Notes under the pieces: model-generated
Told to the model about the DNA's origin: nothing
The model's input: only the letters and a program-made list of their open reading frames with translations
The model's database searches: none
Part shown: positions 52,238 through 58,323 of the stretch, one piece after another
How the letters are laid out: every line of letters starts with the position of its first letter
How positions within the stretch are numbered: the first letter of the stretch is position 1
NCBI GenBank assembly: GCA_033584155.1
Contig: CP138355.1
Location: 4,925,501 to 4,989,500 of the forward strand
Length of the DNA stretch: 64,000 bases
Direction of reading: 5' to 3'
Source of the DNA: Candidatus Electrothrix scaldis
GTDB lineage: Bacteria > Desulfobacterota > Desulfobulbia > Desulfobulbales > Desulfobulbaceae
Position numbers and translations under genes: made by a program

Positions 52238-52395
52238 TACTCACCCTTTGGTTGAGTTGAACAAGCTTCCCTTGCAGCAGCAGGGGAAAGATGGAAATAC
52301 TTCACGGCATCCACCTTGCAGGTGGAAGGCGGAGGTACAGCTCCGCAGCCAGTGAGCAGCAGGGATAAGGCGGAAAGGAGGATTATGTGATACAT
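52237..52395 (-). CDS. 52-residue lipoprotein
   Basis: ATG 52395 (or 52401) gives MYHIILLSALSLLLTGCG, a signal peptide with lipobox LLTGC, followed by VPPPSTCKVDAVKYFHLSP and the ending STQPKGE. It is the first gene of the minus-strand phage operon. Its last codons and stop are duplicated at the end of the next gene (51728). Small lipoproteins of phages can act in exclusion or lysis; here the role is unknown. Confidence 0.65.
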   Translation of the reverse strand: MYHIILLSALSLLLTGCGAVPPPSTCKVDAVKYFHLSPAAAREACSTQPKGE

Positions 52396-52401
52396 TGGCA
52401 T

Positions 52402-52473
52402 TCGAGATTAACTCGCTAAAGATGAAAAATCGAATCTGTTACCTTTTAATTATTTTTTAATCGAATTTGAAAC
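52402..52473. promoter_or_regulatory. Divergent control region of prophage 1
   Basis: The short AT-rich space between the minus-strand phage operon and the CI-like gene holds two direct repeats AATCGAAT at 52428-52435 and 52459-52466, 31 bp apart (about three helical turns), and a small palindrome CGAGATTAACTCG at 52403-52415. These are candidate operators of the repressor. No exact promoter could be fixed. Confidence 0.5.
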
Positions 52474-52908
52474 ATGCCGTCAAGCAAAAAAATCGAGAAA
52501 CAATCTTTTAACGAGATTGAAAGAAGAATAAAAGAAGAATTTAACTTGTCAAAATCAAGCCAAGTTATTGAAATGATTGGGATACCTCAAGGAACATACA
52601 GCACAAGAAAAAACAGAAATAATTTTTCAGAAGAATGGGCTGTAATCCTTCACATCCACTACAATTTACAAATTCAATGGATATTAAGTGGAAAAGGGAA
52701 GAAATACGTTAACGAAGAGAATTCAGCTGTAAAATGCGACTTCCTAGAAATTATCGATTCCTGGATATCGGAAATGAAAGAAAAAGAACCAGAAAGAGAA
52801 GCCTGGTTCAAAGTGGAATTTAAAAAATTATTTCCAGAATTCAAAATGTGGCTAGACAGAAAAAGCAATGCCGATGGGCGTAATACTTCAATTTCCAAAG
52901 TTGCCTAA
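52474..52908 (+). CDS. CI-like phage repressor
   Basis: A 144-residue protein. Residues about 15-75 fit the phage CI repressor helix-turn-helix family: RIKEEFNLSKSSQVIEMIGIPQGTYSTRKNRN, then WAVILHIHYNLQIQWILSGKGKKY, where WxLxG-type spacing is characteristic. The C-terminus is a short charged helix without a peptidase domain, so it is not LexA-like self-cleaving. It is divergent from the phage operon and likely keeps the prophage silent. Confidence 0.85.
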   Translation: MPSSKKIEKQSFNEIERRIKEEFNLSKSSQVIEMIGIPQGTYSTRKNRNNFSEEWAVILHIHYNLQIQWILSGKGKKYVNEENSAVKCDFLEIIDSWISEMKEKEPEREAWFKVEFKKLFPEFKMWLDRKSNADGRNTSISKVA

Positions 52909-52921
52909 ATAGGAGAGAAAA

Positions 52922-53197
52922 ATGATAAAAAGAATTATTTTCATATCTATACTTGTACTATCTGGAAATCAAATAACAAAAGCATCAACTACCGATGAAA
53001 TAATGGGGAAAAGCTGGCAAAAAGTATGTATAGAAAACAAAAAAAGCCTCGCAAGTTGTTGCAACAGGAGAGGAAATAAATGCAGAGACGAAGCAAAGAC
53101 CAAAAAAGAACAAAAGGCCTGCAAAGAAAAAACAAAAGAATGCAGAACAAAAACATTGAAGACTGGCCAAAAAAAAATAGAGATTAAGAAAAAATAA
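52922..53197 (+). CDS. Small secreted basic protein with cysteines
   Basis: A 91-residue protein with a signal peptide (IIFISILVLSG, probable cleavage after TKA). The mature part has six cysteines (VCIENKKSLASCCNRRGNKC, KACKEKTKEC) and ends in a Lys-rich tail. It lies 13 bp after the repressor, and may be expressed in the lysogen, for instance as a periplasmic immunity or exclusion factor; this is inference. Confidence 0.55.
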   Translation: MIKRIIFISILVLSGNQITKASTTDEIMGKSWQKVCIENKKSLASCCNRRGNKCRDEAKTKKEQKACKEKTKECRTKTLKTGQKKIEIKKK

Positions 53198-53210
53198 AAA
53201 AGGTGACCGG

Positions 53211-53681
53211 ATGGTGCAAAAAAGGCAGTACCCGGAAGAAGGAAAAGAGCTCTCAAAGATCACAAGAGTTATTCTCAACGACCTGAAAGGCCGAAGAGAA
53301 ATACAGCAGGAATTCAGAAAGAAAAAGCAAACTCGGCAGCGGAGAAGCTGGGAAATAAAAGAAGAGCCCACAGACCATACAGAGTGGATGCCTAAGCAGG
53401 TGCCCCAGGCAATGAAGCAGGCCATCAAGGAAACCGAAAAACAGAAACCCAAACCGAAGGCACCGAAACCGAAAGTTTCAGTCAGAAAGAAAAAAGACTC
53501 CTTTGAATATGTCGTTCAGCTGAAGAACGGAAAAACCATGAAGGCAAAGAGGGTAATGATAAAAAGAGACAAAGTGATACTGTTCAGCGAGGAAATGGAA
53601 ATAGCAGTACAGGCCAGCGCTGTACAATGGATCAAGGAAACCCGAGTACGAATGATGGTTCTCCAGTCGGGAACAGTTTAA
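53211..53681 (+). CDS. Basic hypothetical protein in the repressor operon
   Basis: A 156-residue, Lys/Arg/Gln-rich protein. The N-terminal half is helical and charged; a KPKPKAPKPKVSVRKKK linker precedes a compact beta part (FEYVVQLKNGKTMKAKRVMIKRDKVILFSEEME), which looks like an Hfq/SH3-like small barrel. It could bind nucleic acid. AGGTGA precedes the ATG. It ends just before the structured noncoding region. Confidence 0.55.
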   Translation: MVQKRQYPEEGKELSKITRVILNDLKGRREIQQEFRKKKQTRQRRSWEIKEEPTDHTEWMPKQVPQAMKQAIKETEKQKPKPKAPKPKVSVRKKKDSFEYVVQLKNGKTMKAKRVMIKRDKVILFSEEMEIAVQASAVQWIKETRVRMMVLQSGTV

Positions 53682-53811
53682 AAAATACCCACTCAGTAGT
53701 TAGAGTGCGGCGTTCCGCCGGGTACTTGACTGCACGAGAACCCGTCAAGAAAAAAACGTCGTCAGCACGGGCGACACTCTGGGCATGCGCGTCAGTCTGT
53801 TTGTTCCCTTG

Positions 53812-53868
53812 TTTTGATAGACTCATAAAGTGAGGCGCTGCGCGCATTAAAAAGATGGTCTATCAAAA
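53812..53868. repeat. Stem-loop 1 with conserved core
   Basis: TTTTGATAGAC (53812-53822) pairs with GTCTATCAAAA (53858-53868). The enclosed 27-base core at 53825-53851 (ATAAAGTGAGGCGCTGCGCG and 7 more) is repeated in stem-loop 2 with one difference. Confidence 0.8.
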
Positions 53869-53877
53869 AATATCTTA

Positions 53878-53926
53878 TCCAGGCATATAAAGTGTGGCGC
53901 TGCGCGCATTAAATATAAAGCCTGGA
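53878..53926. repeat. Stem-loop 2 with the same core but another stem
   Basis: TCCAGGC (53878-53884) pairs with GCCTGGA (53920-53926). Core 53887-53913 matches the core of stem-loop 1 at 26 of 27 positions, while the closing stems share nothing, so the pairing rather than the sequence has been kept. Confidence 0.8.
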
Positions 53927-54146
53927 ACGATAACAGGAACGGCACGACCTGCTTGCGCTAATGCCCGACGTGCTGCCCTGGTGTGCTGCCTAGTTTTTAG
54001 TTCTTGACTGAACCTCGCTTGCCAAGTGAAGGGAAGGTATTAGGAAGGAAAAACGAGTTTTCCTCCCGGATTTTTAAAAGAAGGGGATGCCTCCGGCGGT
54101 CACTTTAAAAAGTGAACAAATTTTTTGTAAATGGAGGATAGAAGAA

Positions 54147-54404
54147 ATGAAAGAAAGAAAACTACTAGAAATATTTGACTGTTTACTGGCGATCAAATGG
54201 AAAGTAAATGTTGCCATAGCAATAATCAGCTATGTGCTGCTGAATTGGATGGCAACCATTGAAACATCATTAGACCTCAGAAACATAGACCCTTTCTTCT
54301 CCGTATACATAGCCCTCAATGGAATAGGGAATATCTTTAAAGAAATAGTCCCTATTCTATTTATGATTCTGGCCATGGCCAGTTTCTTTTCAGGAAAAAA
54401 ATAA
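54147..54404 (+). CDS. 85-residue membrane protein
   Basis: ATG 54147, with GGAGG ten bases before, starts a protein with two membrane helices (VAIAIISYVLLNWMA and VPILFMILAMASFF). Unknown family. It follows the structured region and overlaps the convergent minus-strand ORF by 15 bp. It may be a lysogenic conversion or superinfection-exclusion protein. Confidence 0.5.
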   Translation: MKERKLLEIFDCLLAIKWKVNVAIAIISYVLLNWMATIETSLDLRNIDPFFSVYIALNGIGNIFKEIVPILFMILAMASFFSGKK

Positions 54405-54668
54405 ACGTTTAAACTCATCGCGAGAAAGGGAAGTCCGAGAAAACAAAAACTTCCCCAAGAAAACCAGGGTCAAAAAAACAAAAAGGTCAGAGGAAAGATA
54501 AGCATAGCGAACAACAAAAGCATAGATATCAGGATTCCCTCCAATCGGATAAATAGCACAAAGTATACTCCAGGCAAAATGCCCGCCGGATAAGATCCCG
54601 ATGAACAAGCCTGTATAAAAACCAAAAAAGGGATAGTTCAAAAAACGGAAGAGATTTTTTTTCGTCAT
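54390..54668 (-). CDS. 92-residue membrane protein
   Basis: ATG 54668 begins MTKKNLFRFLNYPFFGFYTG, with three hydrophobic segments (GFYTGLFIGILSGGHFAWSIL, AYLSSDLFVFLTLVFLG). Four GGCCCAAC repeats at one-helical-turn steps lie just upstream, like the pairs before the small ORFs at the left end. No family recognised. It is the last gene of prophage 1 before attR. Confidence 0.5.
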   Translation of the reverse strand: MTKKNLFRFLNYPFFGFYTGLFIGILSGGHFAWSILCAIYPIGGNPDIYAFVVRYAYLSSDLFVFLTLVFLGKFLFSRTSLSRDEFKRLFFS

Positions 54669-54686
54669 AAAAAAGCCTAAAATATC

Positions 54687-54726
54687 GTTGGGCCACGGTT
54701 GGGCCTGTTGGGCCGCTTGTTGGGCC
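54687..54726. repeat. Four GTTGGGCC repeats
   Basis: Copies begin at 54687, 54698, 54707 and 54719, stepping 11, 9 and 12 bp, so they lie roughly on one face of the helix. Same motif as at 42372-42391, 42689-42707 and 42819-42837. Confidence 0.75.
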
Positions 54727-54804
54727 TTTTGTCTGCAAATGAGTCGAAAAAGACCGATTTTAAATAGCCTAAAACATGAAAAATCAGTTAAATAGGATAT
54801 ATAA

Positions 54805-54880
54805 ACCGGCCTTTCACGCCGGCAACACCGGTTCAAATCCGGTTGGGGACGCCATTTATATCAAGGACTTAGCATTCATT
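54805..54880. repeat. attR of prophage 1 / att junction with prophage 2
   Basis: Identical over 76 bp to 42275-42350 (3' half of tRNA-Glu plus the terminator arm). No tRNA 5' half precedes it. As an integrase follows directly at the same distance as in prophage 1, it also serves as the left end of prophage 2. Confidence 0.93.
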
Positions 54881-54923
54881 TGCTAAATCCTTTTTTTGTT
54901 TGTTGGGTTGATTGTTGGGTTTC

Positions 54924-55931
54924 TCAACCAAAAACATCAACAGCACTTCTCACACTTTCAAGCCGATGAATGTAACGTTCAGTCGTTGAAAGCTGCCGAT
55001 GACGTAATATTGTCTGAACATCCAGAAGAGGCACTTTATTTTTTATAAGAATAGAGGCGGACAGATGCCGGATCGCATGGAGGCCGAATTTTTCCACCTC
55101 GGCTTTTCGACAAAGACGCGAAAGCCATCTCTGACGTGCAACATAAGGTAGCCTTGTCATCGGATCAGGAAAAACCCAGTCGCCGAAAACAGAAAGCATA
55201 AAAACAGACAGCTCCTTAAAAAGCGTCGGGCTCATCGGCACCCAGTCATAGGACAAAGTACCATCCTTTCTTTTTCTGGTATAGAGTCTCACTTTCTTCT
55301 GTGACAAATCCACATCCTCAACACGCAACCTGAATATTTCATTACGACGGGCTGCCAAATGCAAATAACAGAGCAACATTACCCTATCCTGTTCTGATTC
55401 TGCCTGATCATAGACTTTCCAAAAATCCTTTTCAGGGGGAATGTAACGAGCTGAACGAACCTCTGAAAAACGATCAACGAGAAAAGGATTCCGAGTAGGA
55501 AAGCCCGGTATATATTGAGCCGCCCAATTCCAGGCGGCCACAAAATTTTTCCTTTCCTTATTAGCTGCATATCCAGAACGCTTTTTCGCCTGCTCAGCAA
55601 GATGATCAAGAACAGTTCGCTTATGAAGATGGTCAACAGGAAGAAAACGGTCAACCGATTCAAAAAAGGAACGGAAAGCGCGCTGTTTCTCCTCGTATGT
55701 TTTCTTTGAATGCTTCAATTTGGAGTAGTCCAAATACTGAACCGCCCAGTCACCTAAAGATATTATGAGGATCTGTTGTTCTTTTTCCTTTGCCTGCGCT
55801 TCGAGATGGGCGAGCTTCTTTCTTTCCCACTCCACCGCCTCTTTCTTGGTCTTGCATGACTTCGTGAACTTCTGATCGTCGTAATAAACCTGCGCTGTCC
55901 AGTTGCCTCTCTGCTTGTTCCGATAAGGCAT
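54924..55931 (-). CDS. int: Tyrosine-recombinase integrase of prophage 2
   Basis: A 335-residue homologue of the prophage 1 integrase, with long identical blocks (KNFVAAWNWAAQYIPGFP, RKRKDG, LHAIRHLSASILIKNKV). Catalytic Arg (AARRNEIF), HxxR (HAIRH), His (RHRQLS) and Tyr (TTERYIH) are intact. ATG 55931 follows GAGGTTAATTG. The N-terminal DNA-binding part differs more (YRNKQRGNWTAQVYYDDQK), though both use the same tRNA site. Confidence 0.95.
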   Translation of the reverse strand: MPYRNKQRGNWTAQVYYDDQKFTKSCKTKKEAVEWERKKLAHLEAQAKEKEQQILIISLGDWAVQYLDYSKLKHSKKTYEEKQRAFRSFFESVDRFLPVDHLHKRTVLDHLAEQAKKRSGYAANKERKNFVAAWNWAAQYIPGFPTRNPFLVDRFSEVRSARYIPPEKDFWKVYDQAESEQDRVMLLCYLHLAARRNEIFRLRVEDVDLSQKKVRLYTRKRKDGTLSYDWVPMSPTLFKELSVFMLSVFGDWVFPDPMTRLPYVARQRWLSRLCRKAEVEKFGLHAIRHLSASILIKNKVPLLDVQTILRHRQLSTTERYIHRLESVRSAVDVFG

Positions 55932-56091
55932 CAATTAACCTCTTTTCAAAAAAACGATATCCTTTACCGACTTTGACCCCGCCGAGTCGGGCATAATTAG
56001 TGCGAACTGTTGTTACACTACATTGCAGATACTCAGCAACATCACGGGCCGACATACAACGGCCCAGATGTTCTTCAAGATGTAAGCTCAT
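55750..56091 (-). CDS. Helix-turn-helix protein overlapping the integrase gene
   Basis: A 113-residue homologue of the HTH protein of prophage 1: RCMSARDVAEYLQCSVTTVRTNYARLGGVKVGKGYRF. It too overlaps the integrase start by about 180 bp and ends DPHNIFR. The conservation of this ending, inside the integrase reading frame, shows that both frames are used. Likely excisionase or integration control. Confidence 0.8.
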   Translation of the reverse strand: MSLHLEEHLGRCMSARDVAEYLQCSVTTVRTNYARLGGVKVGKGYRFFEKRLIDALSEQAERQLDSAGLLRRSEVHEVMQDQERGGGVGKKEARPSRSAGKGKRTTDPHNIFR

Positions 56092-56340
56092 CTAAAACCC
56101 CCTATCAGAAAGCCCCTTAAGTACTTTAAGAGCGTTTTGAACTTCCGAGAGTTGAAGGGCGTAACGTTCCTTTTCCCGATTCGTTTTTTCCAGCTTTTCA
56201 CGGAGCATGTATATTTCTCTCTGATAAAAACCCCATGACATGATCATATGTTTCAGCTTGCCGCTGAATGTGGAATAGTCAGGGAGAAGACGTTTCAGTG
56301 TTTTAATTTCCTTGTCGGAAAGTCTCAGAGTAAGGGCCAT
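56092..56340 (-). CDS. 82-residue protein, possible ribbon-helix-helix regulator
   Basis: ATG 56340 (GAGGTACACA upstream) starts MALTLRLSDKEIKTLKRLLPDYSTFSGKLKHMI in pattern: a short strand then helices as in ribbon-helix-helix proteins or mobilisation accessory proteins. The rest is a coiled coil (LREKLEKTNREKERYALQLSEV). It ends one base before the HTH gene start. Prophage 1 has no counterpart here. It may bind the 44-bp spaced repeats just upstream. Confidence 0.5.
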   Translation of the reverse strand: MALTLRLSDKEIKTLKRLLPDYSTFSGKLKHMIMSWGFYQREIYMLREKLEKTNREKERYALQLSEVQNALKVLKGLSDRGF

Positions 56341-56353
56341 TGTGTACCTCATT

Positions 56354-56451
56354 TGCAATCATTTTGATTCGTCCGGAAGAAACCCGGGAAAGAAAAATGC
56401 AATCATTTATCAGCTGCTAAATCAGCCTGGCTTCAGGAGAATGCAATCATT
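56354..56451. repeat. Three TGCAATCATT repeats at exact 44-bp steps
   Basis: The 10-mer TGCAATCATT occurs at 56354, 56398 and 56442. The second lies between genes and the third inside the end of the 94-residue ORF. Equal 44-bp steps suggest a protein-binding array, perhaps an autoregulatory operator of the gene at 56092. Confidence 0.65.
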
Positions 56452-56706
56452 CCTAACCATACGGGAGTCATGCGGGTCAGGATGAAACAAATCATAAGCC
56501 TCTTCAGAAGAAAGATTTGCAAGATCTGGAGCTAATGAGTTCAAAGCTTCCCAGGCCCAGCAACGATGCTTATGTATTTGACCATTAAAGTATTGAATTT
56601 CGGTAAGGGATGCCAAGCACTGATATAGCCGCTCGTTGGTCAATTCAGGAACTTCAACCTTAGGTACATACTCAACACCATCAATAAGAACCACAGGCAT
56701 AATCAT
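56422..56706 (-). CDS. 94-residue hypothetical phage protein
   Basis: Starts with ATG overlapping the rep stop (ATGA; a second ATG is at 56700). The sequence begins with a beta hairpin (VVLIDGVEYVPKVEVPEL) and has a helical middle with HKHRCWAWEALNSLAPDL. The unit VVLIDGVEYVPK is seen in many small phage proteins, but I do not recognise a family. Function unknown. Confidence 0.5.
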   Translation of the reverse strand: MIMPVVLIDGVEYVPKVEVPELTNERLYQCLASLTEIQYFNGQIHKHRCWAWEALNSLAPDLANLSSEEAYDLFHPDPHDSRMVRNDCILLKPG

Positions 56707-58013
56707 CCCCCCTGAATATACGGTCCATGAAACTCTTCATGCTCCATACCGTGTGGCCAACATTCATTAAGCTTCTTTTTCATCTTCTCCAGAAGAACAG
56801 GTTGCCCTGTTTTTTCATCAAGCTCTTTTGCTTTGAGCAGGCACCATTCAGCAACAAATCCTTGCAGATAATCAACAATGCAGTTTACATCCAGAGGACA
56901 ACGCTCTATTGCAGCCAGGTTGAGAGCACAGCCCACCATTTGGTCGGCCAGCTGGTACTTATCCTTTTGCGGAAGAATGCGTTGACGAGTGACAGGTTGA
57001 TACGTTCCCCAGTCGATAGACTGAAGAACAACCCACCAGGGATGGACAAGGGCTCTGTCCTGGTGGCGGTTCTCGCGATCCGGGGGAATTTCGCAGAACA
57101 TGGCCCATTCACCAACACAATAGGCCCATATGCCGTCGAGCTTTTCAAACAGATCCTCAAGGGTATCAACCTTGAGTTGTCGGAGTACAGGGCGACGGAG
57201 CTGAAATTCAACGCGGGTAACAGGCTGATTATTGTATTCATCCTTGCCCCAGACAGAGGCAAAAACAGACTGTTTTGCACCATCTTTTTTTAGTTCAAGC
57301 ACCTTGTTATAGACACGCAGGGAAATATCACCCTCACCAGCAGATAAGCCGCTTTCATGGAGGGAGCCCACAGTATCGATCATTTTATCATCAGAAAGGC
57401 CGAGTGCCCCTTCAGACTGATGCATGGAGATCCCGGTGAACTCGCGCCGGTCATAGTAGAAATGAAATTTGTTAGCGCGGGTGATCCAGAGTTCTGGATC
57501 TTGTATCCCGAGGTCTGAGAGTTCCAGGCCGATGCAGTCAGCGCAGGGGTGAACCTCGGATAGTCCGTTCTTGAGGATCTTGCCGCTATATTCTTCAACG
57601 AGGTGTTCTATCATCTCGACAGTATCCCTGTAGCCGGGATTCCAGCAGGAAACAGAGCCGATATCTACCCAGATGTTCGGGGTCTCCATCCAGTTCTTGC
57701 GCACAGAGATAAAAACATGGACATCAGCGCGGGAGATATGAAAAGTAAAACCACCTGTTCGTCCAGTAGTGTGCATTATCCAGCCGTCCTTTTCAAAACC
57801 TTTGAGCGATACAGGAACAGAGGTATGCAACTCTTGCGCTTTTCTCTTGAGTTCGCCCAGTGTATCAAAAAACTTTTGGTTAGTTGGCCACTGGACATGG
57901 AGCCCGTATTTCAAACGATCAAGGCCAATGGCGAGTTGGACCCCCCATGTTATTCTATCATGGGATCTGACAAGGTCTAAGACTGCGTTATTTTTCAGTT
58001 GTACGTTATTCAT
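56703..58013 (-). CDS. Replication initiation protein of prophage 2 (rolling-circle type)
   Basis: A 436-residue homologue of the prophage 1 replication protein. Shared blocks are VDIGSVSCWNPGY, SLRVYNKVLEL and VTRVEFQLRR, with IWAYCVGEWAMF after. ATG 58013 follows AGGAGG. The likely origin lies either in the hairpin-rich gap just upstream (58014-58323) or in the shared region at 60401-60655. A helicase gene follows upstream, an arrangement not seen in prophage 1. Confidence 0.8.
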   Translation of the reverse strand: MNNVQLKNNAVLDLVRSHDRITWGVQLAIGLDRLKYGLHVQWPTNQKFFDTLGELKRKAQELHTSVPVSLKGFEKDGWIMHTTGRTGGFTFHISRADVHVFISVRKNWMETPNIWVDIGSVSCWNPGYRDTVEMIEHLVEEYSGKILKNGLSEVHPCADCIGLELSDLGIQDPELWITRANKFHFYYDRREFTGISMHQSEGALGLSDDKMIDTVGSLHESGLSAGEGDISLRVYNKVLELKKDGAKQSVFASVWGKDEYNNQPVTRVEFQLRRPVLRQLKVDTLEDLFEKLDGIWAYCVGEWAMFCEIPPDRENRHQDRALVHPWWVVLQSIDWGTYQPVTRQRILPQKDKYQLADQMVGCALNLAAIERCPLDVNCIVDYLQGFVAEWCLLKAKELDEKTGQPVLLEKMKKKLNECWPHGMEHEEFHGPYIQGG

Positions 58014-58323
58014 GGATGCCTCCTAAAGAATGAATGTTACAATTTTGTAGCTCTCAAAAATAAAAACCACGCCGCCAAGAGCAACGATCCAAGGAAGAGG
58101 AACGGGCGGCGTGACTTAGGAGCTCTGTTTGGTCGCGGGCTTGCTGATGAGCGTGTACTATTGAGAACCTCCGAGAAGCGTCCAAGGACCGCTCCCGGAG
58201 TTCCCGTGAGCTTTTGACTAAGTACCGCCCTTGAGTTACGCTGTTGAACGCACTCAGGGCAGCAGGCGGCTTTTCTGTACACAGGATCAGTATTTTTCTT
58301 TTTTTCTTTTTTTCTTTTTTCTC
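58014..58323. other. Noncoding gap with inverted repeats, candidate origin
   Basis: No gene is seen in these 310 bp. It holds CACGCCGCC/GGCGGCGTG (about 58070-58115), a compact stem with CTCCG/CGGAG, AGCG/CGCT and TCC/GGA (about 58170-58201), ACTTAG/CTAAGT around it, and a long T-rich tract (58288-58321) just after the helicase stop on the other side. Placed between the replication protein and helicase genes, it is a reasonable origin candidate. Confidence 0.45.

Larger units (their letters stand above)
53705..54130 (+). other. Structured noncoding region of prophage 1 (candidate origin or packaging signal)
   Basis: No gene is seen here. In order it has: a CGGCG/CCGCCG hairpin at 53708-53721; CTTGAC with GTCAAG at 53725-53749; GTCAAGAA at 53744 with its inverse TTCTTGAC at 54001; two stem-loops with a common core (53812-53926); a hairpin GGAAAA-ACGAG-TTTTCC at 54047-54063; the motif GGGGATGCCTCCGGCGG; and a hairpin TCACTTT-AA-AAAGTGA at 54100-54115 followed by CAAATTTTTTGT. 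Prophage 2 has the same elements in the same order, with compensating base changes in the stems. Confidence 0.75.
42275..54880. mobile_element. Inovirus prophage 1 (complete)
   Basis: Flanked by the 76-bp attL and attR, this 12.5-kb element has an integrase, replication protein, Zot ATPase, DUF2523, Cys-rich adsorption protein, pVIII-like coat protein, ssDNA-binding-like protein and CI-like repressor. Structural genes run on the minus strand and the repressor side on the plus strand, from a divergent point at 52396-52473. No secretin gene is present, so export would need a secretin from the host or from prophage 2. Size and content fit a temperate filamentous phage. Confidence 0.9.

Noticed and set aside
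53627-53847. Short frames on both strands around 53.7 kb
   Set aside because: They lie in the hairpin-rich noncoding region, are not conserved in prophage 2 and lack ribosome sites.
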